Shown here: one piece after another, positions 32,379-40,307 of the stretch
Layout of the letters: each line of letters begins with the position of its first letter
Position numbering within the stretch: the stretch's first letter is position 1
NCBI GenBank assembly: GCA_020630195.1
Contig: JAHDBV010000012.1
Span: forward strand, 19,927-61,555
DNA from: Acidimicrobiales bacterium
GTDB taxonomy: Bacteria; Actinomycetota; Acidimicrobiia; Acidimicrobiales; SZUA-35
DNA: 41,629 nt
Direction: 5' to 3'
The notes under the pieces: model-generated
What the model was told of the DNA's origin: nothing
Database searches by the model: none
The model's input: only the letters and a program-made list of their open reading frames with translations
Translations under genes and position numbers: made by a program

Positions 32379-32794
32379 CAGTCGGTCAGGTGGTTGCGGG
32401 CCACGACGATCACCACGAACGGCAGGGCAGCGAACAGGGCGAGGCCGCCGAGGCTCGCCACGATGTCGCTCGTCTCCAGCCCGTCGGTGGCGGTCAGGTG
32501 GTAGAGCAGGTGCGGCACACCCCAGGCGATCGAAGCCGCCGAGGCGACCAGTACGACCTCGCGTGAGAGTCGCACGATCGCCCACACGAGCACCAGGGTG
32601 AGGGCGAGGTTGAGGGCGCCCACGTCACGCACGAGGTGCTCGTTGTACGGGCCGTCGACGCTGATCCAGGCGCGGCCCGCACCGGGGAACGAGTCGTAGA
32701 AGTTCCGCGGTGCCAGCGTCGCCCACACCCCGAGCGTGATCGACTGGAGCGTGAGGTAGCCGAGGGCGATCCGGATCCAACGAGCGTGCGTCAT
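32378..32794 (-). CDS. Small four-helix membrane protein
   Basis: A 138-aa protein with about four transmembrane helices and a conserved-looking extracytoplasmic loop NFYDSFPGAGRAWISVDGPYNEHLVRDVGALN between helices 1 and 2. This style is common among small actinobacterial membrane proteins of unknown function. The ATG at 32794 is followed upstream by TACCGT seven bases away. It is divergent from a MocR regulator and shares its operator region, so the regulator probably controls it. Confidence 0.7.
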   Translation of the reverse strand: MTHARWIRIALGYLTLQSITLGVWATLAPRNFYDSFPGAGRAWISVDGPYNEHLVRDVGALNLALTLVLVWAIVRLSREVVLVASAASIAWGVPHLLYHLTATDGLETSDIVASLGGLALFAALPFVVIVVARNHLTD

Positions 32795-32801
32795 GGGGTT
32801 G

Positions 32802-32807
32802 ACGGTA
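32802..32807 (-). promoter_or_regulatory. Leaderless -10 box of the small membrane protein
   Basis: TACCGT on the minus strand ends seven bases before the ATG. It lies right beside one half of the operator repeat (32814-32823). Confidence 0.45.
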
Positions 32808-32813
32808 CGACGG

Positions 32814-32863
32814 CACTGGTCTGGCTGAGAAGACCACTTCGTCCCTATCCTGGCAGACCAGTG
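32814..32863. promoter_or_regulatory. MocR operator: 10-bp inverted repeat plus a third half-site
   Basis: CACTGGTCTG (32814-32823) and CAGACCAGTG (32854-32863) are perfect inverted copies 30 bp apart. AGACCACT at 32831 repeats the AGACCAGT half in direct orientation. MocR/GntR dimers commonly bind such spaced half-sites in divergent promoters. The right arm covers the regulator's GTG start, which suits autoregulation. Confidence 0.6.
32846..32851 (+). promoter_or_regulatory. Leaderless -10 box of the MocR regulator gene
   Basis: TATCCT ends nine bases before the GTG at 32861, between the two operator arms. A regulator bound to them would block it. Confidence 0.5.
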
Positions 32864-34264
32864 CGGGACCTCTTGCTCCAGATCGACGAGGGCCTCGGCC
32901 GCCGGGCCGGCCTCGAGGCCGCGCTGCGTGAGCGGATCCGCGACGGTGCGCTGCCGGCCGGGTCGCCGCTCCCGTCGAGTCGGGCTCTGGCCGTCGACCT
33001 CGGCATGGCCCGGGCCACGGTGGTGGCCGCCTACGAGCAGCTCGCCATCGAGGGCTACGTCGTCAGCCGCCATGGTGCCGGCACCCGCGTGGCCGATGTC
33101 GTGCCGGTCAGCGCCGAGCCGGTCGTTTCGTCGACGCCGTCGGTCGGTGCGCCGTCGTCGGGGCCACGGCCGAGCTTCGACGCCGACTTCCGTCCCGGTG
33201 AACCCGACGGGTCGATGTTCCCCCGGGCGGCCTGGGGTGCCGCCATCCGCCGAGTGCTCGCCACGACACCCGACGCCCGGCTCGGCTACGGCCATCCGTG
33301 GGGTGAGGCCGAGCTGCGCTCCGGTGTGGCGGCCTATCTCAACCGGAGCCGCGTCGTCGTCGCCGGCTCGGACGACGTGCGGGTCACCACCGGGTTCGGT
33401 GGTGGGCTCGCCTCGCTCGCCCGGGTGCTCGTGCGATCCGGCATCGATCGGGTCGCCGTGGAGGATCCGTCGTTGTTCTTCACCCGGGGCACGATCCGCC
33501 GGTCGGGGGCGGCGGTGGTGCCCGTGTCGGTGGACGACGACGGGCTCGACGTCGAGGCGCTCCGCCGGTCGGGAGCACGGGCCGTGGTCGTGACCCCGGC
33601 CCACCAGTATCCGACGGGGGCGATCCTGGCCCCCGAGCGCCGGGCGGCGCTCGTCGCCTGGGCCCACGAGGTCGACGGGTGGATCATCGAGGACGACTAC
33701 GACGGTGAGTTCCGCTACGACCGCCAGACGATCGGCGCCCTCCAGGGCCTCGAACCGGATCGGGTGATCTACACCGGCACGGTTTCCAAGATGTTGGTGC
33801 CGGCGGTGCGGCTCGGCTGGATGGTGGTGCCCGCCGTCCTGCGGCGTGCCGTCGATGGGGAGCGGGCGATGCTCGCCACCCCGTCGGTGCTCGACCAGCT
33901 CACGTTCGCCGATCTGTTGGAGCGGGGTGAGGTGGAGCGCCACCTCCGCCGGGCCCGCACGACCTATCGGCGGCGGCGCCGTCGCACCGCCGCCGCGCTC
34001 GCCGGGATCGGCGGGCTCGTGGTGCCCGACGTCGACGCCGGGCTCCATCTCCTGGTCGGTCTGCCGACGGCCGTCGACGAGTCGGCCCTCGTCGCCCGGG
34101 CGGGTGCGGCCGGGCTCGGTCTGCTCGGCCTCGGCCCGCACTGGGACGACCCGACGGGCCGGCCACCGGCGCTCGTGCTCGGCACCACCCGCGTGCCCGA
34201 GCACGCCTTCGAGGACGCGATCGGCACGCTGGTCGAGCGGCTCCGGGCCGAGCTCGCGATCTGA
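32861..34264 (+). CDS. MocR-type GntR/aminotransferase regulator (PdxR-like)
   Basis: A 467-aa fusion of an N-terminal GntR winged helix (SPLPSSRALAVDLGMARATVVAAYEQLAIEGYV, about 30-65) and a class I aminotransferase fold with the PLP lysine in TGTVSKMLVPAVRLGW (Lys310). MocR regulators sense PLP or an amine-PLP adduct; PdxR members control vitamin B6 synthesis and GabR controls GABA use. The effector here is unknown; no pdxST or gabTD lies adjacent. It starts at GTG 32861 and probably represses the divergent membrane-protein gene. Confidence 0.88.
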   Translation: MRDLLLQIDEGLGRRAGLEAALRERIRDGALPAGSPLPSSRALAVDLGMARATVVAAYEQLAIEGYVVSRHGAGTRVADVVPVSAEPVVSSTPSVGAPSSGPRPSFDADFRPGEPDGSMFPRAAWGAAIRRVLATTPDARLGYGHPWGEAELRSGVAAYLNRSRVVVAGSDDVRVTTGFGGGLASLARVLVRSGIDRVAVEDPSLFFTRGTIRRSGAAVVPVSVDDDGLDVEALRRSGARAVVVTPAHQYPTGAILAPERRAALVAWAHEVDGWIIEDDYDGEFRYDRQTIGALQGLEPDRVIYTGTVSKMLVPAVRLGWMVVPAVLRRAVDGERAMLATPSVLDQLTFADLLERGEVERHLRRARTTYRRRRRRTAAALAGIGGLVVPDVDAGLHLLVGLPTAVDESALVARAGAAGLGLLGLGPHWDDPTGRPPALVLGTTRVPEHAFEDAIGTLVERLRAELAI

Positions 34265-34279
34265 CCCGGCGGTCCGGGT
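34264..34279. terminator. Hairpin between convergent MocR and hydrolase genes
   Basis: ACCCGG-cggt-CCGGGT fills the 15-bp gap and touches the MocR stop. A short bidirectional terminator is plausible. Confidence 0.4.
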
Positions 34280-35620
34280 TCAGCCGGCGAAGGGTTCGAC
34301 GATCTCGCCGATGGCGGCGTCGAGGGTGGGCACGACGTCGGTGTAGCCGAACCCCGGGTGGGCGTCGTCCCGGCGCTGGTTGAACAGCACCACGTAGTCG
34401 ACCCGGCCGTAGTTGCGGGCCACGGTGTAGGTGCCCGACAGGGAGCCGTCGTGCCACGCGTCGCAGCTGCCGACGTTGGCGAGTCCGTCGATGCAGCGCA
34501 GGCGCAGGAAGTCGAGCACCTCCGAGGCCGGCGCGACGAGGCGGCCGTGCGCGGTCATGGCGTCGAGGTTGAACCCGCCGTCGGCCCAGCACACGTCGGA
34601 TCCGGCGGGGTCGAACAGGTCGATGGCGAGGCCCTCGTCGCAGGCGTACTCGACCTCACCGGCGGCCCGGGCGGCCGGGCGGGTGGTGCCGAGTGCGAGG
34701 TCGTCGCCCACGTCGAGATGTCTGCGTAGGAGTGAGAGGTAGTCGTCGCCGGTGGCGTTCTCGAGCGCGAGCCCGGCGGCGAGGTAGCCGACGTTGGAGT
34801 AGGCGTAGGTCTCGCCCGGGGTGTGGGTGAGGGGTTCGCCGAGGGTCCAGGCTGCCGTCTCCGCTTCGGTCGGCAGTCCGTCGAGGCCGAGGTCGGCGCC
34901 GACGAGCAGGGGAGTGAACATCGGGTCGAGCGTGGCCCCGGAGTCGAACCCGGCCGTGTGGTCGATGAGGTGGCGCAGTGTGATGGCGCCCATCTCCTCG
35001 CGCACCTCACGACCGGCGGCGGCCGCGGTGTCGACCACGTCGACCAGGCACCCGTCCCGACGGGTCGGGGTGCAGAAGACCGGCTCGTCGAGCTCCACGA
35101 GTTCGAGCGTGGCGAGCTCGAGCGCGAGGGCACGGGTGTAGGGCTTGGTGACACTGGCGAGCCGGAACGGGGTGTCGACCGTGAGGGCTTCGGTGCGGGC
35201 GAGGTCGCGCCAGCCGAGGGCGTAGGTGGCCACCGGTTCACCGTCGACCGAGACGGCGAGCACGGCGGCGCCGATGTCGCGTTCGGCGACGTAGCCGTCG
35301 AAGGTGTCGAGCAGCGGGAGCCACTCGGAACCGGTCGTGGTGCCGTCGAGCGGGCGACCGGAGGAGGTGTCGCTCGGCAGCGAGACCTCGGCGATCGTGG
35401 TGCCCGTCGGGTCCGCGTCGTCGACGGTGGTGGTGGCGTCGTCGTCCGAGCCGCCGGCCTCGTCGCCGCCGGTGGTCGTCGTCTCCTCGATCACCGGCAG
35501 GGTGGTCTCGCTCGTGCCGATCGTCGGTGGCGTCGTGGTGCCGTCCCCCGATCCACCACAGGCGGCGGCGAGGGTGAGGGCACCGAGGAGGAGGGCGATC
35601 CCGCGCCGGTGTGCGATCAC
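34280..35620 (-). CDS. Lipoprotein serine hydrolase (class C beta-lactamase/esterase family)
   Basis: A 446-aa protein with a lipoprotein signal (lipobox LAAAC, Cys21), a Thr/Asp-rich linker (about 22-100) and a beta-lactamase-type serine hydrolase domain. The nucleophile motif is SVTK (Ser156, Lys159) and the second YSN motif is at 274-276. It is exported and lipid-anchored. Substrates may be D-amino-acid peptides, esters or lactams; many such proteins are esterases or DD-peptidases rather than resistance enzymes. The GTG at 35620 begins the signal peptide and has TACGCT eight bases upstream. Confidence 0.83.
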   Translation of the reverse strand: MIAHRRGIALLLGALTLAAACGGSGDGTTTPPTIGTSETTLPVIEETTTTGGDEAGGSDDDATTTVDDADPTGTTIAEVSLPSDTSSGRPLDGTTTGSEWLPLLDTFDGYVAERDIGAAVLAVSVDGEPVATYALGWRDLARTEALTVDTPFRLASVTKPYTRALALELATLELVELDEPVFCTPTRRDGCLVDVVDTAAAAGREVREEMGAITLRHLIDHTAGFDSGATLDPMFTPLLVGADLGLDGLPTEAETAAWTLGEPLTHTPGETYAYSNVGYLAAGLALENATGDDYLSLLRRHLDVGDDLALGTTRPAARAAGEVEYACDEGLAIDLFDPAGSDVCWADGGFNLDAMTAHGRLVAPASEVLDFLRLRCIDGLANVGSCDAWHDGSLSGTYTVARNYGRVDYVVLFNQRRDDAHPGFGYTDVVPTLDAAIGEIVEPFAG

Positions 35621-35628
35621 GGGCGGGC

Positions 35629-35634
35629 AGCGTA
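35629..35634 (-). promoter_or_regulatory. Leaderless -10 box of the serine hydrolase gene
   Basis: TACGCT on the minus strand ends eight bases before the GTG start at 35620, supporting that start choice. Confidence 0.45.
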
Positions 35635-35711
35635 GCCCCCTGATCGGAGGGGGTGGGGTCCGGGGGATCGAGCCGGTTCGCTGTGTCGGGTTCGGTGTCG
35701 GATGCGCCGAC

Positions 35712-36416
35712 TCAGCGCAGCAGGCGCCGTCCGATGAGGGCGCCGACGCCGACGCCGACCAGCGGGAGGATGCGCTGGGTGCCCCATCGCACCGCCGTGA
35801 CGGCGCGTCGGGTCGATGCCGTGTCGTTGAGGTGGGGGAAGGGTCGATCCGGGACCGGGACGTCGAGGAACGCACACAGGGGAGCCCAACCCTGCGACAC
35901 GTCGAACTCCAGGAGCCGCTCGGGTGGACACGTGGCCCGTACGTGGTCGTTGTGGCGGTTGAACACGGCGATGGCGTGCGCCCGATCGCCGAAGCGCCCG
36001 TCGAACAGTCCCTGCCAGACGAGTCGTTCGACCATGACGACGAAGCGGTCGGCCGGGGGGACGGCGCGGCGGAACCAGGGTGCGAAGGCGGTGCGGAACC
36101 CGTGGACGGTCGAGTTCGTGCTCTCCCACCAGCGGTCGGGGTCCCGGACGGTGAGCACCACCTTGGCGTCGGGGTAGTGCTCGGCGAGTGTGTCCCACAC
36201 ACAGCTGACCGGGTAGTCGACGCCGGAGCCGAAGTCGGCGAAGAGTGTGTCCCAGTCGGTCGTGCCGGTGTCGGCGTACTCGAGCCAGTGCCGCACGTGC
36301 GCCGGTCGACGCATCGCTTCCTGCATGTGGTACGCCGGGCCGACGCCGAGCTCCTCGAGCGCACGTTTCAGCGACAGCGTGCCCGTGCGCCCGAACCCGG
36401 CGCCGATGACCTGCAT
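35712..36416 (-). CDS. Sulfotransferase-family protein
   Basis: A 234-aa protein beginning with the PAPS-binding loop GAGFGRTGTLSLKRAL (5-20) and continuing with VLTVRDPDRWWESTNST, the typical 3'-phosphate-binding Arg/Ser region, and ERLLEFDVSQGWAPLCAFLDVPVP near residue 190. It matches the single-domain sulfotransferase group (sulfotransfer_4-like) common in actinobacteria. The acceptor is unknown. It ends in a hydrophobic tail GVGVGALIGRRLLR that might anchor it. TACGGT lies seven bases before the ATG. Confidence 0.83.
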   Translation of the reverse strand: MQVIGAGFGRTGTLSLKRALEELGVGPAYHMQEAMRRPAHVRHWLEYADTGTTDWDTLFADFGSGVDYPVSCVWDTLAEHYPDAKVVLTVRDPDRWWESTNSTVHGFRTAFAPWFRRAVPPADRFVVMVERLVWQGLFDGRFGDRAHAIAVFNRHNDHVRATCPPERLLEFDVSQGWAPLCAFLDVPVPDRPFPHLNDTASTRRAVTAVRWGTQRILPLVGVGVGALIGRRLLR

Positions 36417-36423
36417 GCGGCCG

Positions 36424-36429
36424 ACCGTA
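36424..36429 (-). promoter_or_regulatory. Leaderless -10 box of the sulfotransferase gene
   Basis: TACGGT on the minus strand ends seven bases before the ATG at 36416. Confidence 0.45.
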
Positions 36430-36514
36430 GTCCCGGCTCGCGCCCCGATCCGGCGAGGGGCCGACCCGACGAACCCGCCGGGTCGGCCCCTGCCGAGACG
36501 TCGTCGCTCAGGAC

Positions 36515-37012
36515 TCAGTCGACGAGGGACGTCCAGAACGTCACCTTGTCGTCACCCGGTCCGTAGAAGTCCCGGATGCGGGCCTCCTCGACGAACCCGC
36601 GGGCGTCGTAGAACCCCCGGGCCTGCTCGTAGTCGCCGGTGCTCGACGTGTCGACGATGAGGGTGCGGGCGACCCCTTCGCCAGCGTCACGCAACCGCTG
36701 CCGAACCGTCTCGAGGAGGGTGGAACCCACGCCGGTGCCGTGCCGATCGGGATCGGTGGCGATGAAGTAGAGGTTCCACATCCGATCCGAGAACGGCTCG
36801 GGTGCCACGTAGGCGGCCGCGGCGATCTCGCCGTCGGTGTCGCAGGCGACGAGCCACTGGTCGTCGGCCAGCGAGCCGTCGAAGAAGCCGGCGAGCATCG
36901 GATCGAAGAACTCGTCGATCTCGTCGGCGCCGAACATCTCGTTGATGACGGCCAGGTGCTTGATGGTGGGGGCGTCGCCGGGAGCGGCGGCGCGGACGTT
37001 GAAGGTGTTCAA
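36515..37012 (-). CDS. GNAT acetyltransferase with TTG start
   Basis: A 165-aa GNAT protein with the acetyl-CoA loop DPDRHGTGVGSTLLETV and the late ARGFYDARGFVEEARIRDFYGPGDDKV. The start is TTG at 37012, preceded by GAAAGGA about nine bases upstream, the only visible ribosome site. The substrate is unknown. The ending DKVTFWTSL resembles GNATs that act on small amines, but this is a weak hint. Confidence 0.8.
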   Translation of the reverse strand: MNTFNVRAAAPGDAPTIKHLAVINEMFGADEIDEFFDPMLAGFFDGSLADDQWLVACDTDGEIAAAAYVAPEPFSDRMWNLYFIATDPDRHGTGVGSTLLETVRQRLRDAGEGVARTLIVDTSSTGDYEQARGFYDARGFVEEARIRDFYGPGDDKVTFWTSLVD

Positions 37013-37360
37013 CGGTCGGGTCCTTTCGTGTCGTGTGGGTGGATCAGCGAGGGCGCGCCACTCGGGTCGGATCCCGGGCCTCCATCGGGGAGGGTGTCGG
37101 GATCCGGTGGCGCTCGGTGATCAGGCTGTGCGGCTCGATGACACGAAGACTCCTTCGACCGGGGCGACCGTAGCGGGTCGGAGGGGTCGGGGCCGGGGGA
37201 TTCGGTCGGGCGGCGGCCAGGACCGGGCAGGGGGCGACGGGCAGGCCTGGGCGCGGCCCGGGCGCGGCACCGCCCGGCCGTCGTGTCCGGAGGAGGAGCA
37301 CGTGCGACCGGGCGGTGGCCCGAAGGGGATCGGAATGTCGGCGCTTCGCCGGTGGGTGGC
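37013..37360. other. 348-bp gap, mostly without recognisable features
   Basis: It must hold the GNAT promoter and the end of the FAS1 transcript. The only item of note is a seven-codon reading frame (minus strand, 37121-37144) with AAGGAG six bases upstream of its GTG. No convincing terminator was found. Confidence 0.3.
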
Positions 37361-38500
37361 TCAGCCGATGTCGACCGGGATCAGCACCCGGTTCACGGTG
37401 TGCAGCACACCGTTGTCGGTCTCGAGTCCGCTGCGGCCGAAGAGCAACTTGGCGTCGGTGAGATAGGGGGCGGCGTCGACGACGGTGCGGTCGGTCCGGA
37501 AGCCGAGGGTGCCGCCGTTGAGGGCGGTGCGCTCGCCGCCGGTGCGGATCTCGCCGTAGCTCAGCTCACCGGCGACGACGTGGTAGGTGAGGATCTCGGT
37601 GAGCACGGGGATCGGATCGCCACCACCGAGGTCGGTGAGGGCGGCGACGAGGAACTCCCAGGCGCCGGCTTCGTTCCAGCCGGTGTAGCCGAGCTCCCGG
37701 GCGGTGAAGACGAAGGCGAGGTCGTTCGGGGCGAGCACGGTCAGCTCGGCCGCCTCGTCGGCGAGGGCGGCATCGAGGCCCGTGGCGGCGAGTGCGGTGG
37801 CGAGCAGGTCGTGGTCGACGATGTTGCGGTCGAACTCGCCGGCGGTGCCGGGCAGACGCTCGGCGAGGGTGCCCTCGGCCTGGGCGAGGTCGAGCGGGAG
37901 GATCACCCGGTCGATCGTGTGGATGGTCCCGTTGGCGACGGCGATGTTCGACCGGAAGAAGTCGAGGCGGGCGTCGCGGTTGTCGGGGTCGGCGTCGAGG
38001 ATCGAGCGGTCGGCCTGCGGGGTGATCGCCACACCCGACACGGCGGTGCGCTCGCCGCCGGTGCGCACGGCCCGGTAGTCGAGGTCGCCACCGAGCACGT
38101 GGGTGGTGAGCACCGCGGTGAGGGGGCCGACGGGGTCGCCGCCGCCGAGGTCGGTGAGGGCGGCGACGAGGAAGTTCCAGGCGCCGGCTTCGGAGCGGCC
38201 GAGGTAGCCGAGCTCGCGGGCGGTGCGGATGAAGGCCCGGTCGTCGGGGGCGAGCACGGTGAGTTCGGCGTCGGGGTCGGCGAGCACGCCGGCGAGGTCG
38301 GCCGTGACGACGGCGGTGCGGAGGATGTCGTAGTCGGTGCGGTCGGCGTCGAAGCCCTCGGCGCCCGACACGGCGATGACGGTGTCGGTGATCGTCGGTT
38401 CGGGGGCCGACTGGGCGGCGGCTGCGGCCGGCGCGAGCGTGGTGGCTGCGGCGGCGGTGGCCACGAGGGTGGCGAGACGGCGGGTGCGACGTCGGAACAT
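37361..38500 (-). CDS. Secreted protein with two FAS1 (fasciclin) domains
   Basis: A 379-aa protein with a signal peptide (MFRRRTRRLATLV then an Ala-rich core ending near AAAQS) and two fasciclin domains. Domain hallmarks appear twice: LTVLAPDDRAF/LTVLAPNDLAF, LTTHVLGG/LTYHVVAG, and closing NGTIHTIDRVILP/NGVLHTVNRVLIP. FAS1 domains mediate cell-surface adhesion or ligand binding. The ATG at 38500 follows GGAGG. It lies downstream of sigK-rskA on the same strand with a 211-bp gap. CGACCAACCC at 38571-38580 (minus strand) resembles the -35 part of the sigK promoters but lacks the matching -10. Confidence 0.88.
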   Translation of the reverse strand: MFRRRTRRLATLVATAAAATTLAPAAAAAQSAPEPTITDTVIAVSGAEGFDADRTDYDILRTAVVTADLAGVLADPDAELTVLAPDDRAFIRTARELGYLGRSEAGAWNFLVAALTDLGGGDPVGPLTAVLTTHVLGGDLDYRAVRTGGERTAVSGVAITPQADRSILDADPDNRDARLDFFRSNIAVANGTIHTIDRVILPLDLAQAEGTLAERLPGTAGEFDRNIVDHDLLATALAATGLDAALADEAAELTVLAPNDLAFVFTARELGYTGWNEAGAWEFLVAALTDLGGGDPIPVLTEILTYHVVAGELSYGEIRTGGERTALNGGTLGFRTDRTVVDAAPYLTDAKLLFGRSGLETDNGVLHTVNRVLIPVDIG

Positions 38501-38711
38501 GAGGGGGCCTCCAGGGCATCGACGGCCGTGCGTGGCGTCGGCGACGGGTGGGTCGCCGGGCCGGCACGACGGGTTGGTCGCCGGGGAATCGGCGCCCCGG
38601 GAGGCGGCGGATGCGGCGGAGGGCCGCTTCGTGCGGATGGTCCCGGGTCGCGCGGGTGGCCGTGCTCGGCGACCCTGGGTGGGGGTTCCCGCCGCCGTCG
38701 GCCAGCGGGCG

Positions 38712-39434
38712 TCAGGCCGTGATGAAGAGGATGTCGCTCGTCGGCGCGGGAGAACCGCCGGCCGGTTCGACGGTCACGGCCCACCCGGTGGCGTCGACGT
38801 CGATGTCGAGACGACCGTCGGTGGTGCCGTCGGTCGGGAAGAGCCCGGCGGGCACGGGACCGTCGGCGCCGAGTGCCCACAGCTGGTGCACCCGGTCGGG
38901 CCCGGGGTCGTCCAGACCGTTCGAGACCACGAGCGGCGTGTCGGAACCGGGCCGCCAGATGACCCGGATGTCGCCCGACGCCTCGCCCGTGGCGGCGAGG
39001 TCGACGACCACGGCGTCGGGATCGGCGATCGCCGCGGCGATCTCCTCGGCCCGGTTGCGGTCGTCGACGGCCGAGATCAGCACACCGGACAGCCCGACGA
39101 TCACGAGCAAGGCGGCAGCGGCGGCGAGCAGGAGCGGCGTGCGGGGCACGGCGGTGGTGCGGCGTCGCCGTGCGGTATCGAGGTCGACCAACTCACCGCG
39201 GCGTGGCGGCAGCTGCTCCGTCGTGGCGATGCGCGCCATGACGTCGGCCTTCAGGGTCGCCGGTGGATCCTCCGCCGCGGAGGCGGCCAGTTCCGAGGCC
39301 ACGTCGCGGAACTCGGCGACCTCGGTGCGGGCGACGTGATCGTCCGGGTAGGCGGCTTCGAAGCGGCGGCGCTCGTCGGGTTCGAGGGCATCGAGGGCGT
39401 AGGCGGCCGCGAGGTCACGTGGATCGATGGTCAT
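38712..39434 (-). CDS. rskA: RskA-like anti-sigma factor
   Basis: A 240-aa single-pass membrane protein. The N-terminal cytoplasmic sigma-binding domain begins DPRDLAAAYALDALEPDERRRFEAAY, one transmembrane helix lies near 99-122, and the C-terminal RskA domain outside the membrane ends VEPAGGSPAPTSDILFITA. It should hold the ECF sigma factor inactive until regulated proteolysis. The ATG overlaps the sigK stop by four bases (ATGA), so both are made in fixed ratio. It is of typical length for the family. Confidence 0.9.
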   Translation of the reverse strand: MTIDPRDLAAAYALDALEPDERRRFEAAYPDDHVARTEVAEFRDVASELAASAAEDPPATLKADVMARIATTEQLPPRRGELVDLDTARRRRTTAVPRTPLLLAAAAALLVIVGLSGVLISAVDDRNRAEEIAAAIADPDAVVVDLAATGEASGDIRVIWRPGSDTPLVVSNGLDDPGPDRVHQLWALGADGPVPAGLFPTDGTTDGRLDIDVDATGWAVTVEPAGGSPAPTSDILFITA

Positions 39435-40039
39435 CGGACGACTCCAAGTTCATCGCGCAGTCGGATCATGCCATCCCGGAGTCGGGTCTTCGCCGTGCCG
39501 ATCGGGATGTCGAGTCGGTCGGCGACTTCGGTGTGGGTCAACCCGGAGAAGTAGGCGAGGTCGATCGCCTCCCGCTGGGTCGGCGTGAGCACGTCGAGTG
39601 CCTCGAGCACGGCGACCCGGTCGTGTCGATCGAGCACGGTCTCGCTCACCTGGTCGTGGCCGGCCACGGCCTCCCGACCATCACGCTCCTCCCGAGCCCG
39701 ACGGGACTCGTTGGAGCGGACCACGTCGACCGCCCGACGATGGGCGATCGTCGAGGCCCAGGTCGACACCGACGCCCGGCCGGGTTCGAAGCGGGGCGCG
39801 ACACGCCACAACTCGACGAACACCTCCTGGCTGATCTCCTCGGCCAGCGCACGATCCCGCACGACCCGCAGCACCACACCGAAGACGACCGGGGCGAGCT
39901 CGTCGTAGAGCTCGGCGAAGGCGGCCTGATCGCCGGTGGCCACGCGGGCCATGAGTGCCGCGCGTCGATCCCGGGTCGTCGGAGCGGGCTCGGCGGCGGC
40001 CCGGCGACGTCGACGGGGGAACGGGATCACCGTGCCCAT
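39431..40039 (-). CDS. sigK: ECF sigma factor, SigK-like
   Basis: A 202-aa ECF sigma factor. Region 2 spans about 42-105 (LYDELAPVVFGVVLRVV, AEEISQEVFVELWRVAPRFEP, STWASTIAHRRAVDVVR) and region 4 about 150-198 (LTPTQREAIDLAYFSGLTHTEVADRLDIPIGTAKTRLRDGM). It is paired with RskA and flanked by FAS1 proteins, as in the mycobacterial SigK-RskA-MPT70/83 system. The ATG at 40039 has no obvious Shine-Dalgarno. The promoter copy at 40136-40167 points toward it, so it probably activates its own gene. Confidence 0.88.
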   Translation of the reverse strand: MGTVIPFPRRRRRAAAEPAPTTRDRRAALMARVATGDQAAFAELYDELAPVVFGVVLRVVRDRALAEEISQEVFVELWRVAPRFEPGRASVSTWASTIAHRRAVDVVRSNESRRAREERDGREAVAGHDQVSETVLDRHDRVAVLEALDVLTPTQREAIDLAYFSGLTHTEVADRLDIPIGTAKTRLRDGMIRLRDELGVVR

Positions 40040-40135
40040 CGTCGCATCGCGTCGCGGGATCGCCACCGCAGGGGCGGGATCGTCCCCGGATGGGGTGTCG
40101 GGGAGTCGGGACGGCGTCGTGAGCAGCACACGAGG

Positions 40136-40167
40136 GGTTCGGAGCCGACCCCCCGGCGGATTGGTCG
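40136..40167 (-). promoter_or_regulatory. SigK-like promoter reading toward sigK
   Basis: On the minus strand this reads CGACCAATCCG, nine bases, then CGGCTCCGAACC. The CCAATCC and CCGAAC elements resemble the -35 and -10 boxes known for mycobacterial SigK (CCATCC and CCGAAT). The sigK ATG is about 97 bp downstream. Confidence 0.65.
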
Positions 40168-40184
40168 GAAGAAAATTCCGGATT

Positions 40185-40216
40185 CGACCAATCCGGTCCC
40201 GAGACGGCTCCGAACC
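40185..40216 (+). promoter_or_regulatory. Mirrored SigK-like promoter reading toward the FAS1 lipoprotein
   Basis: Exactly the same CGACCAATCCG, nine-base spacer, CGGCTCCGAACC arrangement as the copy at 40136-40167, in opposite orientation. The arms match perfectly while the spacers differ, which marks them as functional elements. The FAS1 lipoprotein ATG is about 92 bp downstream. Confidence 0.65.
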
Positions 40217-40307
40217 ACCGACGACCACCGGCTCCCGCCGAACAGGTCACCGGGCAGATGGCCCGGATCCGGCACCCCCCGCCGGAGAGAAGGAGAGAAC
40301 CCCTCAC

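Noticed and set aside
34280..35620. Beta-lactamase resistance gene
   Set aside because: SVTK and YSN motifs are shared with esterases and DD-peptidases, and it is a lipoprotein with a long linker; a lactamase role is not supported.
37283..38722. 479-aa Gly/Val-rich plus-strand ORF over the FAS1 gene
   Set aside because: Shadow of the minus-strand FAS1 gene; its repeats only mirror that gene's codon pattern.
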